DNA of 48,754 bases, from contig NZ_LGIA01000006.1 in the NCBI RefSeq assembly GCF_001270965.1, positions 1-48,754 on the forward strand. Direction: 5' to 3'. Source of the stretch: Sunxiuqinia dokdonensis (GTDB lineage: Bacteria; Bacteroidota; Bacteroidia; Bacteroidales; Prolixibacteraceae). Below the pieces are notes generated by a model that did not search any database, was not told the DNA's origin, and saw only the letters and a program-made list of their open reading frames with translations. A program made the position numbers and the translations under genes. How positions within the stretch are numbered: the stretch's first letter is position 1; the number at the start of each line of letters is the position of its first letter. This document shows, piece after piece, positions 15,988-22,982 of this stretch.

Positions 15988-16397
15988 AAGCAAATTTCGA
16001 CCTGGAAATATGGCTCACCAATCGCCGTCCATTTAATCCGGAAGATTGGCTTGAAAAGCCAAAACAAAGGAAATTGAGACCCAGACAAACCCAGACAATC
16101 AAAAACGAAACCGGGATTCAGCACGACATCGAAGTTGTTGTTCGCCGGATTGAAGCTCATCAGCTGGATCTTACCATGAATTACCAGGACTGGCTTATTG
16201 TAGGCTTTGCCCTGGCTGATGGATTGGGCGAAACCGGCCGGGACTATTACCACCGCCTTAGCCGGTTTCACCCGAGCTACAACCAGGCAGATTGTGACCG
16301 GCAGTACAGCAAATGCCTGCAAGGTAGGCGATCAGGCGTTTCGATTAAGACTTTTTTCTATCTGGCCCAATCGGCCGGAATAAATATAAAAGTGTAA
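15984..16397 (+). CDS. PriCT_2-like primase C-terminal protein
   Basis: 137 residues. The C-terminal 90 residues resemble the primase C-terminal PriCT_2 domain: D-I-E-V-V-V-R-R-I-E, Y-Q-D-W-L-I-V-G-F-A-L-A, G-R-D-Y-Y-H-R-L-S-R-F-H-P-S-Y and K-C-L-Q-G. The start overlaps the VirE_N gene stop by four bases (ATGA), so the two make a split primase. Since the frames differ, this is either a natural split or an old frameshift; the good ATGA junction favours a stable split. Confidence 0.72.
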   Translation: MKANFDLEIWLTNRRPFNPEDWLEKPKQRKLRPRQTQTIKNETGIQHDIEVVVRRIEAHQLDLTMNYQDWLIVGFALADGLGETGRDYYHRLSRFHPSYNQADCDRQYSKCLQGRRSGVSIKTFFYLAQSAGINIKV

Positions 16398-16436
16398 TTA
16401 TTTTTTAATCAATTATCAATCAATAAATTTAGAATT

Positions 16437-16715
16437 ATGGAAAAGCAAATCAAACTTGAAGCAAATCAAACTATTGTTGTCAATGGTGCAGTATTAAACA
16501 CTAAGGTAGCTGAACAGCTAAAAACTTTCCAGGAGAACGACAATGAATCTATTAAAGATCTTAAAGGGTATATAGCTGAAGCAATCTGCTTTATATCGAA
16601 AGAGGTCCTTGACTATACCGGACTTGACAAAGAATCACGAACGGAATACTTAATGAACCTATCCTCTGATCTTTCCTACTGCCGGGACTACTTAACTGAA
16701 TTGGAAAAGCCATAA
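16437..16715 (+). CDS. Hypothetical protein of the element
   Basis: 92 residues, acidic and mostly helical, with two Cys. Segments: I-V-V-N-G-A-V-L-N-T-K-V-A-E-Q-L near residue 15 and Y-I-A-E-A-I-C-F-I-S-K-E near 46. No family is recognised. It begins 39 bases after the primase genes and opens a run of five small genes of similar character (helical, 75-120 residues). Confidence 0.6.
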   Translation: MEKQIKLEANQTIVVNGAVLNTKVAEQLKTFQENDNESIKDLKGYIAEAICFISKEVLDYTGLDKESRTEYLMNLSSDLSYCRDYLTELEKP

Positions 16716-16725
16716 ACAAATACTG

Positions 16726-16953
16726 ATGAAATCAGACATTTTTTATGAAAATGCAATCAGTTTGCACCTGGAGAGAATCAACAAAGTGAAAAACTTTTTG
16801 ATTCTCTCCGCCAAAGAACCCGGTATTGACGAATCGGAAGCAATCTACTACCTAAGCTTTTTGGTGGATCTGGAGCACGATCTAGACAAATGGCAAAGCG
16901 ATTTACCCATTCCTGACACTGACCAGGAAAAAACTACGGAGGCAGAACAATGA
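16726..16953 (+). CDS. Hypothetical protein of the element
   Basis: 75 residues, helical, acidic tail (D-T-D-Q-E-K-T-T-E). L-E-R-I-N-K-V-K-N-F-L and Y-Y-L-S-F-L-V-D-L-E-H-D-L look like an antiparallel helical pair. The stop overlaps the next start (ATGA). Function unknown. Confidence 0.6.
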   Translation: MKSDIFYENAISLHLERINKVKNFLILSAKEPGIDESEAIYYLSFLVDLEHDLDKWQSDLPIPDTDQEKTTEAEQ

Positions 16954-17306
16954 GAAAATACTTTGTCAAAGCCGAAATTGAGTACGGAGCAGAAAATCGG
17001 AAGAATGTACTGGTTCGTATAGCATGCTTTGCTGATAATGAAGTAGAAGCGGAACGGGAAGCCGATAAGATTATTTGTGGCTGGACAGATGTTGAAGCTT
17101 ATGAAATATTGAAAGTCACTACCCAGTTTTTCTACCTCCATGTCTTTTATGTTTCAGTGCTGCTTAAATACAGTAACGGCGACCTGAGGGAAGTCAAGCT
17201 TCATTTGCGGGCCGAAGATGAAGAAGAAGCCCGGAAGGTGGCAAATTCAATGGTAGCTGATTTTAAATATGTAGTTTCCAAGGAAGTCACAGCTGTGAGT
17301 AAATAA
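16950..17306 (+). CDS. Hypothetical protein with two internal repeats
   Basis: 118 residues made of two related halves of about 50: residues 5-55 and 65-115. Each has a strand (V-K-A-E-I-E-Y / V-S-V-L-L-K-Y), a second strand and then an A-x-x-E-x-E-A-x-x-x-A helix (FADNEVEAEREAD / RAEDEEEARKVAN). This looks like a duplicated small alpha-beta domain. The start overlaps the previous gene by four bases. Function unknown. Confidence 0.6.
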   Translation: MRKYFVKAEIEYGAENRKNVLVRIACFADNEVEAEREADKIICGWTDVEAYEILKVTTQFFYLHVFYVSVLLKYSNGDLREVKLHLRAEDEEEARKVANSMVADFKYVVSKEVTAVSK

Positions 17307-17323
17307 CCAATAAAAATCAAGAA

Positions 17324-17638
17324 ATGACAACAAAAGAAAAGAAAATCGAAAGTAAGAATAGCGCTATCCCAAGACTAGAATTCCTGCTCCATGATGTTCA
17401 AATGACTGAAGAAATTGCCGAAGAAATCAGGGATCTCCAGGGGAATAATAATTCCGCCATCAACAGTGAAATCAAACAGCTTGATGAGGTGATCGACTTC
17501 ATGACATCTATTCATCTGCATGGCGATCAAGTTATTTCCCCCGAAAGGTTGCTTGACTCTATCGCTACTTTGCGTTGGGCCATTAACCGGCTGAGTATTT
17601 TTAAAGCCAATGGCGAAAGTAATTTACCCTCAAAATAA
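17324..17638 (+). CDS. Hypothetical protein of the element
   Basis: 104 residues, helical and acidic: R-L-E-F-L-L-H-D-V-Q-M-T-E-E-I-A-E-E, then E-I-K-Q-L-D-E-V-I-D-F-M and R-L-L-D-S-I-A-T-L-R-W-A. No family is recognised. Confidence 0.6.
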   Translation: MTTKEKKIESKNSAIPRLEFLLHDVQMTEEIAEEIRDLQGNNNSAINSEIKQLDEVIDFMTSIHLHGDQVISPERLLDSIATLRWAINRLSIFKANGESNLPSK

Positions 17639-17645
17639 AAAGCGA

Positions 17646-17996
17646 ATGAACACACCGACAAAAAAAATCGAACACGCACAGAAAATGCTAAAAGAACTAC
17701 CGGTCGCGATTACCGGGCTTGAAGCGCTGGAGAGAATGGTCGATACAGATATGTCTTATAAGTATGGATCGGTTGATACGGACGAATCGCTTGATTTTAA
17801 GAATACCATCAAAAGGTCGATCAACCGATATGGGAATATGTATTTAGCCATTGTAACTTTTTTGGAGAAAGAAGGGATCAACCCTTATCCGCTCAATGAT
17901 GAATGGTGGAGCCAAAAAGAAAACCGCGAATGGGCAGCCCGTTGGGGATTAAAAAGAAAACCCTGGTGGAAGCGATTGTTTAGCAAGCAAAGATAA
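17646..17996 (+). CDS. Hypothetical protein of the element
   Basis: 116 residues from the ATG at 17646; an in-frame start at 17610 would overlap the previous gene by 29 bases. The C-terminus is Trp- and Lys-rich (EWWSQKENREWAARWGL, then WWKRLF), suggesting an amphipathic or membrane-touching tail. It is followed by two terminators that close the replication block. Function unknown. Confidence 0.6.
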   Translation: MNTPTKKIEHAQKMLKELPVAITGLEALERMVDTDMSYKYGSVDTDESLDFKNTIKRSINRYGNMYLAIVTFLEKEGINPYPLNDEWWSQKENREWAARWGLKRKPWWKRLFSKQR

Positions 17997-18065
17997 CCAG
18001 ACCTGACACTTACCCAGTAAACGCAAATTCAAAAAAGCCGAACAAGAAAAAAGAATATGCCATAG

Positions 18066-18093
18066 AAAAAGCCCTCACACGTGGGGGCTTTTT
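18066..18093 (+). terminator. Terminator 1 of the element's replication block
   Basis: AAAAAGCCC and GGGCTTTTT with an inner CAC/GTG form a strong hairpin followed by T-rich sequence. Confidence 0.8.
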
Positions 18094-18132
18094 CCTTTCA
18101 CGCGATACCTAAAAACACATTTCTAAAGACTT

Positions 18133-18168
18133 AAATGTAGCTGCTTTTTCTGTACAGCTACATTTTTT
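18133..18168 (+). terminator. Terminator 2 of the element's replication block
   Basis: AAATGTAGCTG (18133-18143) pairs with CAGCTACATTT (18155-18165), 11 perfect pairs, then more T. Two terminators in a row isolate the downstream genes. The rest of 17997-18266 holds no gene. Confidence 0.8.
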
Positions 18169-18266
18169 ATTCGCATCTTATGTGCACCCTGAGCCCCGTT
18201 TGAATCTGTCCTTTCGTGTGTGACACGCCTAACTTACCTTCATGTTAGATTTTAAAAGATAAGATC

Positions 18267-18437
18267 ATGAAGAAAATTTTCACCGAGTGGTTTTCATTCC
18301 GAATGACACCAACCGAGTACGCCGGGATCAATCGAATGTGCGAACTCAGAAAAATAACCCGGAGTGAGCTCATCCGACAGTTGATCAAAGCCGAACTGAA
18401 AAAGGAAGAAAATGAGCAGAATCAAGAATGTATTTAG
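18267..18437 (+). CDS. Small ribbon-helix-helix protein (relaxosome-accessory-like)
   Basis: 56 residues. S-F-R-M-T-P-T-E-Y-A-G-I-N-R-M-C and I-T-R-S-E-L-I-R-Q-L-I-K-A-E-L have the strand-helix-helix form of Arc/MetJ proteins, with a K/E-rich tail. Small RHH proteins of this type precede relaxase genes in Bacteroidota mobilizable elements and bind oriT. Here no relaxase follows; instead a 149-base gene-free stretch with a G6/C5 dyad does. It could equally be a transcriptional repressor of the tape-measure genes. Confidence 0.65.
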   Translation: MKKIFTEWFSFRMTPTEYAGINRMCELRKITRSELIRQLIKAELKKEENEQNQECI

Positions 18438-18586
18438 GCCAAGGGGGGCTGTCATATTTCCTGCTTTTCCCCCTCTTTTTCTGCCCGCTTGGATAGGGCG
18501 TGTTCGGAAGCTCGCAGGCAAAATAATTCGTTTCAGCGGATTGCACCCCCTTTTGATTATTATGAAACCTTCAAATTCAATATATT
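18438..18586. other. Gene-free G/C-rich dyad region, possible oriT
   Basis: An AGGGGGG run (18441-18447) faces CCCCCT (18469-18474) across about 21 bases, followed by GCCCGCTTGGATAGGGC (18483-18499). The composition stands out from the A-rich surroundings. It lies between an RHH gene and the DUF2158-like gene. A transfer origin or an operator/promoter would fit; neither is proved. Confidence 0.35.
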
Positions 18587-18841
18587 ATGACAAAACTTGA
18601 AAAAAATAGGCTGGATGAAGCCGACGAAAACTCCCTGGAGTATGCCCAGCAATTCAAACGCAAATTGAGATTTGATTTAGGGGACACGGTTTATCTAAAA
18701 AGCGACATCAAAAAGAAATGCCCCATGACCATCGCTAAAATCTTGATTTTTGATGATGATGATGATTATGTGCTCACCTGGGCAACATCTCAAAAAACCA
18801 TTGAGCGGCAATCTTTCCCGGATCAAATATTAATTAAATAA
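18587..18841 (+). CDS. DUF2158/YodC-like small protein
   Basis: 84 residues. Residues 30-84 resemble the DUF2158 (YodC-like) family: L-G-D-T-V-Y-L-K-S near 31, P-M-T-I-A-K-I near 46, Y-V-L-T-W near 63 and F-P-D-Q-I-L near 77, a small SH3-like beta barrel. The N-terminal 28 residues are charged. It lies 11 bases before the tape-measure gene and is probably co-transcribed. Function unknown. Confidence 0.55.
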   Translation: MTKLEKNRLDEADENSLEYAQQFKRKLRFDLGDTVYLKSDIKKKCPMTIAKILIFDDDDDYVLTWATSQKTIERQSFPDQILIK

Positions 18842-18852
18842 GAATCTCAATT

Positions 18853-21714
18853 ATGGCAGGATCATACACAAGGCGCATTAACCTCTACATCAACGGCAAA
18901 GAGGTGAAAAACAACATTAACTCCATTCAGGGAGAAATGCGCAAACTCATTCATGAGCAGCGAAGAATGACCGTTGGAAGTGAAGAATACAACCAACAAT
19001 TTAAGAAAATTGGACGGTTAAAGGGAATTTTGGCTAAGCACCAGGCGGAAGTTCGCAACATGGGTAAATCCTGGACATCAATTGCATCTGAAAAAATCAA
19101 TAAGTATTTCGGATTGGTTGCCTCCGGGGTTGCCTCAGTTGCAGGTTTGGCTATGGCTTATAAACGTGCAGCCGATGCCGCTGACAACTTTGAAGAAAGG
19201 CTTGACAATCTTTCTGCTTTAACCGGGTTGCAAGGTCAGGATTTGGAATCGTTAGGCCGGACAGCACAGGAAATGTCGACAAAAATAACTGAAGGCGGTG
19301 TGAGGATTAAGCAGTCGGCCGATGATATTGTGGACGCTTTCACCAAAGTTGGATCCCAGCGGCCTGAGCTGTTGAAAAACAAGGAGGCCTTGGCAGCGGT
19401 GACTGAAGATGCTATTTTGCTTTCTGAAGCAGCCAAATCCGACCTGGAACCGGCCGTAAAAGGTTTGACCACAACAATGAACCAGTTCAATCTCCCGGCT
19501 ACCGAAAGCCGGAGAATTATCAATGCTATGGCAGCCGGATCTAAAGAAGGTGCCGCAGATATTCCATACCTCACCCAAGCAATTGAGAAATCAGGTACCA
19601 CCATGCATCTGATGAATGTTTCTCTCGAAGAAAACATCGGATTGATTGAAGCAATTGCCCCAAACTACGCCAAAGCGGAAATGGCTGGAAACTCCCTCGA
19701 CAAAGTTTTTCTGAAAATCAAAGAAAAACAAATTGGTTATGTAAACGGTACGTTCAATCTGAATGCCGCCCTGGAAGAGTTGGCCACCAGATATGCTGGT
19801 GGTGAAACTGCCGCGGATCTGTTTGGAGTTGAACACGCCAAAATGGGTGAGCTGCTTGTTCAGAACCGGGGCAAAGTTCAGGAATATACGAAAGCTGTAA
19901 CCGGTACCAGTATCGCTATCGAGCAAGCGGCAAAAAATACCGATAACGCCAAAGCCATACAAGCCCAGGCAAACAACGCTTTCCACAATGCATCAGTCGA
20001 AATTGGTAAAAATCTAAGCCCGGCAATGACCGGCCTGTATAAAATCGCTGGGTCTGTCGCCCAGGCATTTGTTAGGATGATCGAAACATCTCCGGCAGAG
20101 TCATTGCGCAAAGAACAAACGGAGCTTAATTTATTGGTCGGTTCGATCACCAATGTGAATAATTCACAGGAAACCAGGAATAAATTCATTGAAGAACTTC
20201 AAACCAAATACCCTGATTTTCTAGGTAATTTGGATACAGAAAAAGTGACCAATGAACAACTAAGAGACCGGCTCAAAGAAGTCAACGACGAATACGAAAA
20301 TAAAATCCTGCTGTCGATCAAGGAAGATTCTCTGAAGGACAACTACAAAGAGCGTTTTGAGTTGAAATTAAAAGAGCTCGAAACGATTAAAAAGATTGCA
20401 AAAAAAGAAACTGAGCTGGCTGAAATGGAAGCCGCCCAAGCTGAAGAAGCGCCAGGAAGTGCACGATACAACGAACTGGCAAAAAACATCTCCACCGCTG
20501 AAACTTCATTGATCGCCTACGGGAAAAGGCTCGACAAAAACCGGGAAAAAGTTTCTGCATTGGTCGATGAAGAAAACGAATTAAATGAGGCTATTGCGGG
20601 GTTAAAAACAAAACCTGGGAATGTTGAGCCGGATGGAGACACTTCCACTCAAACATCAACCAATGAGACCTCAGACCGACCAAATACTGCAACAGATGGA
20701 AGCAGCGCATTTGATATGAGTATTCTGAATCCTGCCAATGATGAAGAAATTGATACAGGATGGGTGGAGGCCGAGCTAGCGGCTGATGCCGAACGCTTTG
20801 CATCAAAGAAACGATCAGAGGAAGAATGGACAGCTTTTTTGAATCAACAAGTTGACGAGCGGACTGCAGCAGCGGTGAGAGGACTTGAAATTGAAACCGA
20901 AATTGCAGCAGCCAGGGAAGAATTGAAGAATATCCAGGTAGCCGCAATCGGTCAAATTGCGAGTGCGCTTTCCGGCATGTTTGAACAGGGATCAGCCGCC
21001 CAGATTGCCATGATAGCAATCGAAAAAGCAATTGCTATTGCGCAGATATGGATAAACCTGGCCAAAGAGAAATCATTAATTGCCGTAGCCGCCGCCCAAA
21101 TGGCTACAATCCCTATCGTTGGTCCCGGCCTGGCGGCATCCTACAGTGCAGCAATGACTGCTAAAGCCATCACTTCAGCAAAAATAAATACCGCGCTTGT
21201 ATTGGCCCAGACAATTGCTCAGGCATCCGGCTCCAAAAAATCAAAAAAAGAAGTCAAAGGTTACGCAGCTGGAGGCTACACCAACGGCGACCGCATATAT
21301 CGAGCAGGGGAGAAAGGAAAAGAATGGATTGCCCCAAACCGGATGGTTTCGGATCCTTTCATCGGGCCTATCATTCAATCTCTGGAGGGTTTAAGGAATC
21401 GCCGTTCGTACGTCAATCCGTTGGCCATAGCGGCTGTTCATCCAAGCAATCATATAAACTATCCATCCCGCGTTTCCCAGGCGGCTCAAACCTCGGTTGC
21501 ACAGCCGACCCCTGTAAAAAACGACCCCGAAACGACAGCCGTATTGAAGAAACTGGATGCTAAGATGGAAATTCAAATAAAAGCAACAAATAAAATGACG
21601 AATGCAGCCGAAAAGCTATGGAAAGATGGCACTTATACGCGCTTATTGGGGCGTGATGGGCTAATAAATCAAGAATCTGAATACAAAAAAATGAAGTCGA
21701 AAGTAACCCTGTAA
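18853..21714 (+). CDS. Phage tail tape-measure protein (TP901 type)
   Basis: 953 residues. The N-terminus (R-R-I-N-L-Y-I-N-G-K-E-V-K-N-N-I) and a short coiled coil (25-75) are typical of Bacteroidota tape measures. A hydrophobic helix at about 85-105 and the TP901 core at about 110-380 follow, with alternating Ala/Gly/Thr helices (L-S-A-L-T-G-L). A long charged helical middle (about 410-590), an acidic Thr/Ser linker (590-640), an Ala-rich hydrophobic region (about 695-795) and a C-terminal G-Y-A-A-G-G-Y-T-N-G-D near 802 complete it. In phages it sets tail length and helps DNA cross the membrane; 953 residues would correspond to roughly 140 nm by the usual 0.15 nm per residue. No tube, chaperone, portal or capsid gene is nearby. 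The frame is intact. Confidence 0.9.
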   Translation: MAGSYTRRINLYINGKEVKNNINSIQGEMRKLIHEQRRMTVGSEEYNQQFKKIGRLKGILAKHQAEVRNMGKSWTSIASEKINKYFGLVASGVASVAGLAMAYKRAADAADNFEERLDNLSALTGLQGQDLESLGRTAQEMSTKITEGGVRIKQSADDIVDAFTKVGSQRPELLKNKEALAAVTEDAILLSEAAKSDLEPAVKGLTTTMNQFNLPATESRRIINAMAAGSKEGAADIPYLTQAIEKSGTTMHLMNVSLEENIGLIEAIAPNYAKAEMAGNSLDKVFLKIKEKQIGYVNGTFNLNAALEELATRYAGGETAADLFGVEHAKMGELLVQNRGKVQEYTKAVTGTSIAIEQAAKNTDNAKAIQAQANNAFHNASVEIGKNLSPAMTGLYKIAGSVAQAFVRMIETSPAESLRKEQTELNLLVGSITNVNNSQETRNKFIEELQTKYPDFLGNLDTEKVTNEQLRDRLKEVNDEYENKILLSIKEDSLKDNYKERFELKLKELETIKKIAKKETELAEMEAAQAEEAPGSARYNELAKNISTAETSLIAYGKRLDKNREKVSALVDEENELNEAIAGLKTKPGNVEPDGDTSTQTSTNETSDRPNTATDGSSAFDMSILNPANDEEIDTGWVEAELAADAERFASKKRSEEEWTAFLNQQVDERTAAAVRGLEIETEIAAAREELKNIQVAAIGQIASALSGMFEQGSAAQIAMIAIEKAIAIAQIWINLAKEKSLIAVAAAQMATIPIVGPGLAASYSAAMTAKAITSAKINTALVLAQTIAQASGSKKSKKEVKGYAAGGYTNGDRIYRAGEKGKEWIAPNRMVSDPFIGPIIQSLEGLRNRRSYVNPLAIAAVHPSNHINYPSRVSQAAQTSVAQPTPVKNDPETTAVLKKLDAKMEIQIKATNKMTNAAEKLWKDGTYTRLLGRDGLINQESEYKKMKSKVTL

Positions 21715-21746
21715 AGAGATTATCATTAATCATAAATATTTTAAAA

Positions 21747-22631
21747 ATGAAAGAACAAGAAATCCAACAGAATGAAGCTCCGTTTATTGTAGGCGAGAGC
21801 ACAGAAACAAAAGTAAATGAAACTGGTGCCAATGATCAGGAAAAAAGCTCAGTTGCCGCAGAAGAAAATGAGCCCGAATTCAAAGAATTGGAATCAAATG
21901 CTGATCAGATCCCCTTTCAAAGAAAACAAATTGGTCCACAGGATACTAAAAAAAAAGAGGCTATCCACAAAATTTACGACAATTTAGTTGACACCGCCAA
22001 TCAAGCGAAGTTTGAGCTGGAAAAATTGATTGATGAAGAATCCATGTCAGAGCTCAGTCTGGATCTGATCATTGAGTTTTTGAAATCGAACAATCCGGAA
22101 ACCTGGCTTATACAGAAATACATTCAGGCCAAAGGGATGAAAGTCGAGTTTCTAAAAACTGAAAAGCTCATCGAAAGTGGCTTGTTCGATCTGCCTGATT
22201 ACACTGGGATCCTGGCTATCCGCTCAGAATTCCATTTGTGGAAACAAAGACTCAGAGACCTGAATTTTGTTTTTCCATTCCGACAGCTTTTTATCCAGGA
22301 AGACAACGTTTTTGTCCTTACTCCAGATTTTGAGGATGCGCTAAAAGAAGCAACGACAGTTTACACCCAGAATGAGGCTCAGAATGAAGTTTTGGAAGCC
22401 CTGGAGGCAATCATGAACGGGCTAAATACGATCAACCGTATGGGTATTTTAAATATTCGGAGTGCCGGTCTTCCGTTCTCTGATCCCCTGTCGATTATAT
22501 TTGATCTTGTGCGAACCAACCACGAAGCCCCGGTTGCTATTTATCCCAAAGCCTTCCGAACTAAACCACTTCGGAGATTCAGCGAAGACCCCAGTTTGGG
22601 AACTCAGAGCCGAATTGATTTTTGGGAATAA
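21747..22631 (+). CDS. Hypothetical protein paired with the tape measure
   Basis: 294 residues. Residues 1-65 are acidic and low-complexity (probably disordered). Residues 70-215 are helical (E-A-I-H-K-I-Y-D-N-L, W-L-I-Q-K-Y-I-Q-A-K-G-M), and a segment with F-P-F-R-Q-L-F-I-Q-E-D-N-V-F-V-L follows near 175. The end has R-S-A-G-L-P-F-S-D-P-L-S-I-I-F. No phage family is recognised. It starts 32 bases after the tape-measure stop and is the last gene before attR, so the two are probably made together; a partner or chaperone for the tape measure is one guess. Confidence 0.65.
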   Translation: MKEQEIQQNEAPFIVGESTETKVNETGANDQEKSSVAAEENEPEFKELESNADQIPFQRKQIGPQDTKKKEAIHKIYDNLVDTANQAKFELEKLIDEESMSELSLDLIIEFLKSNNPETWLIQKYIQAKGMKVEFLKTEKLIESGLFDLPDYTGILAIRSEFHLWKQRLRDLNFVFPFRQLFIQEDNVFVLTPDFEDALKEATTVYTQNEAQNEVLEALEAIMNGLNTINRMGILNIRSAGLPFSDPLSIIFDLVRTNHEAPVAIYPKAFRTKPLRRFSEDPSLGTQSRIDFWE

Positions 22632-22682
22632 AACATTGGCCCTTTCACTATTCTCTCTTTAAAATCCTCTTTAAACAAAAAT

Positions 22683-22705
22683 AACCCGTTGAATTTCAAC
22701 GGGTT
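22683..22705. terminator. Bidirectional terminator at the right end of the element
   Basis: AACCCGTTGAA pairs with TTCAACGGGTT; a T-rich stretch follows on both strands. It ends the 294-residue gene and, read leftward, also lies just past tRNA-Asn, replacing the native tRNA terminator that was displaced to 9694-9725. Confidence 0.8.
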
Positions 22706-22717
22706 ATTTATTTTTAA

Positions 22718-22736
22718 AGCTCCCCAGGTAGGACTT
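22718..22736. repeat. attR: 19-bp core in the tRNA-Asn 3' end
   Basis: Identical to 9729-9747. It covers the acceptor 3' strand, discriminator and part of the T arm of tRNA-Asn, so the tRNA stays intact after insertion. Confidence 0.93.
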
Positions 22737-22793
22737 GAACCTACGACCTACGGATTAACAGTCCGCCGCTCTAACCAACTGAGCTACTAGGGA
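22720..22793 (-). tRNA. tRNA-Asn (GUU)
   Basis: 74 bases. Acceptor TCCCTAG/CTGGGGA, D arm GCTC/GAGC, anticodon loop CTGTTAA giving GUU, T arm GTAGG-TTCAAGT-CCTAC, discriminator G; CCA is not encoded. Its 3' end is the integration site of the element. Confidence 0.95.
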
Positions 22794-22835
22794 ATTTATT
22801 TTTCACAACGCTTGCTTTTCGTTTCAAAAGCGATG

Positions 22836-22843
22836 CAAAAATA
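22836..22843 (-). promoter_or_regulatory. -7 element of tRNA-Asn
   Basis: Reads TATTTTTG on the minus strand; a TTTG at 22867-22870 lies 23 bases further up, slightly more than the usual 19-21. Confidence 0.55.
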
Positions 22844-22900
22844 ACAGCTTTTCTGAAAAGAAAAAACAAAAGCGAGAAATTTTAATTTACAAATTTTGGG

Positions 22901-22948
22901 AAATAGCTTCGGAACCGGTCATACTAACTGATGCTTCCGAAGCTATTT
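22901..22948 (-). terminator. Hairpin after the gene at 22983-23747
   Basis: AAATAGCTTCGGAA and TTCCGAAGCTATTT form 14 perfect pairs across a 20-base loop, just beyond the stop of the leftward gene. Confidence 0.7.
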
Positions 22949-22982
22949 AGCAAAACACGTTCTGATTTTCAGCCGCTTCAAA

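Larger units (their letters stand above)
9729..22736. mobile_element. 13.0 kb integrative element at tRNA-Asn with a lone tape-measure gene
   Basis: Bounded by 19-bp direct repeats derived from the tRNA-Asn 3' end; the excised circle would be 12,989 bp. Gene order from attL: tyrosine recombinase, YefM/YoeB-type pair, XRE regulator (reverse), small RHH, excisionase-like, 45-residue protein, helicase-like ATPase, iteron array, split primase, seven small unknowns, RHH protein with gene-free dyad, DUF2158-like, tail tape measure, 294-residue unknown, attR. No terminase, portal, capsid, tube, baseplate, relaxase or T4CP gene is present. It could be a phage satellite, an integrative mobilizable element, or a decayed prophage; the tight overlapping genes argue against decay. 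Confidence 0.9.

Noticed and set aside
9729-22736. Calling the element a complete prophage or an ICE
   Set aside because: No capsid, terminase, portal, lysis, relaxase, coupling or mating-pair gene is present.
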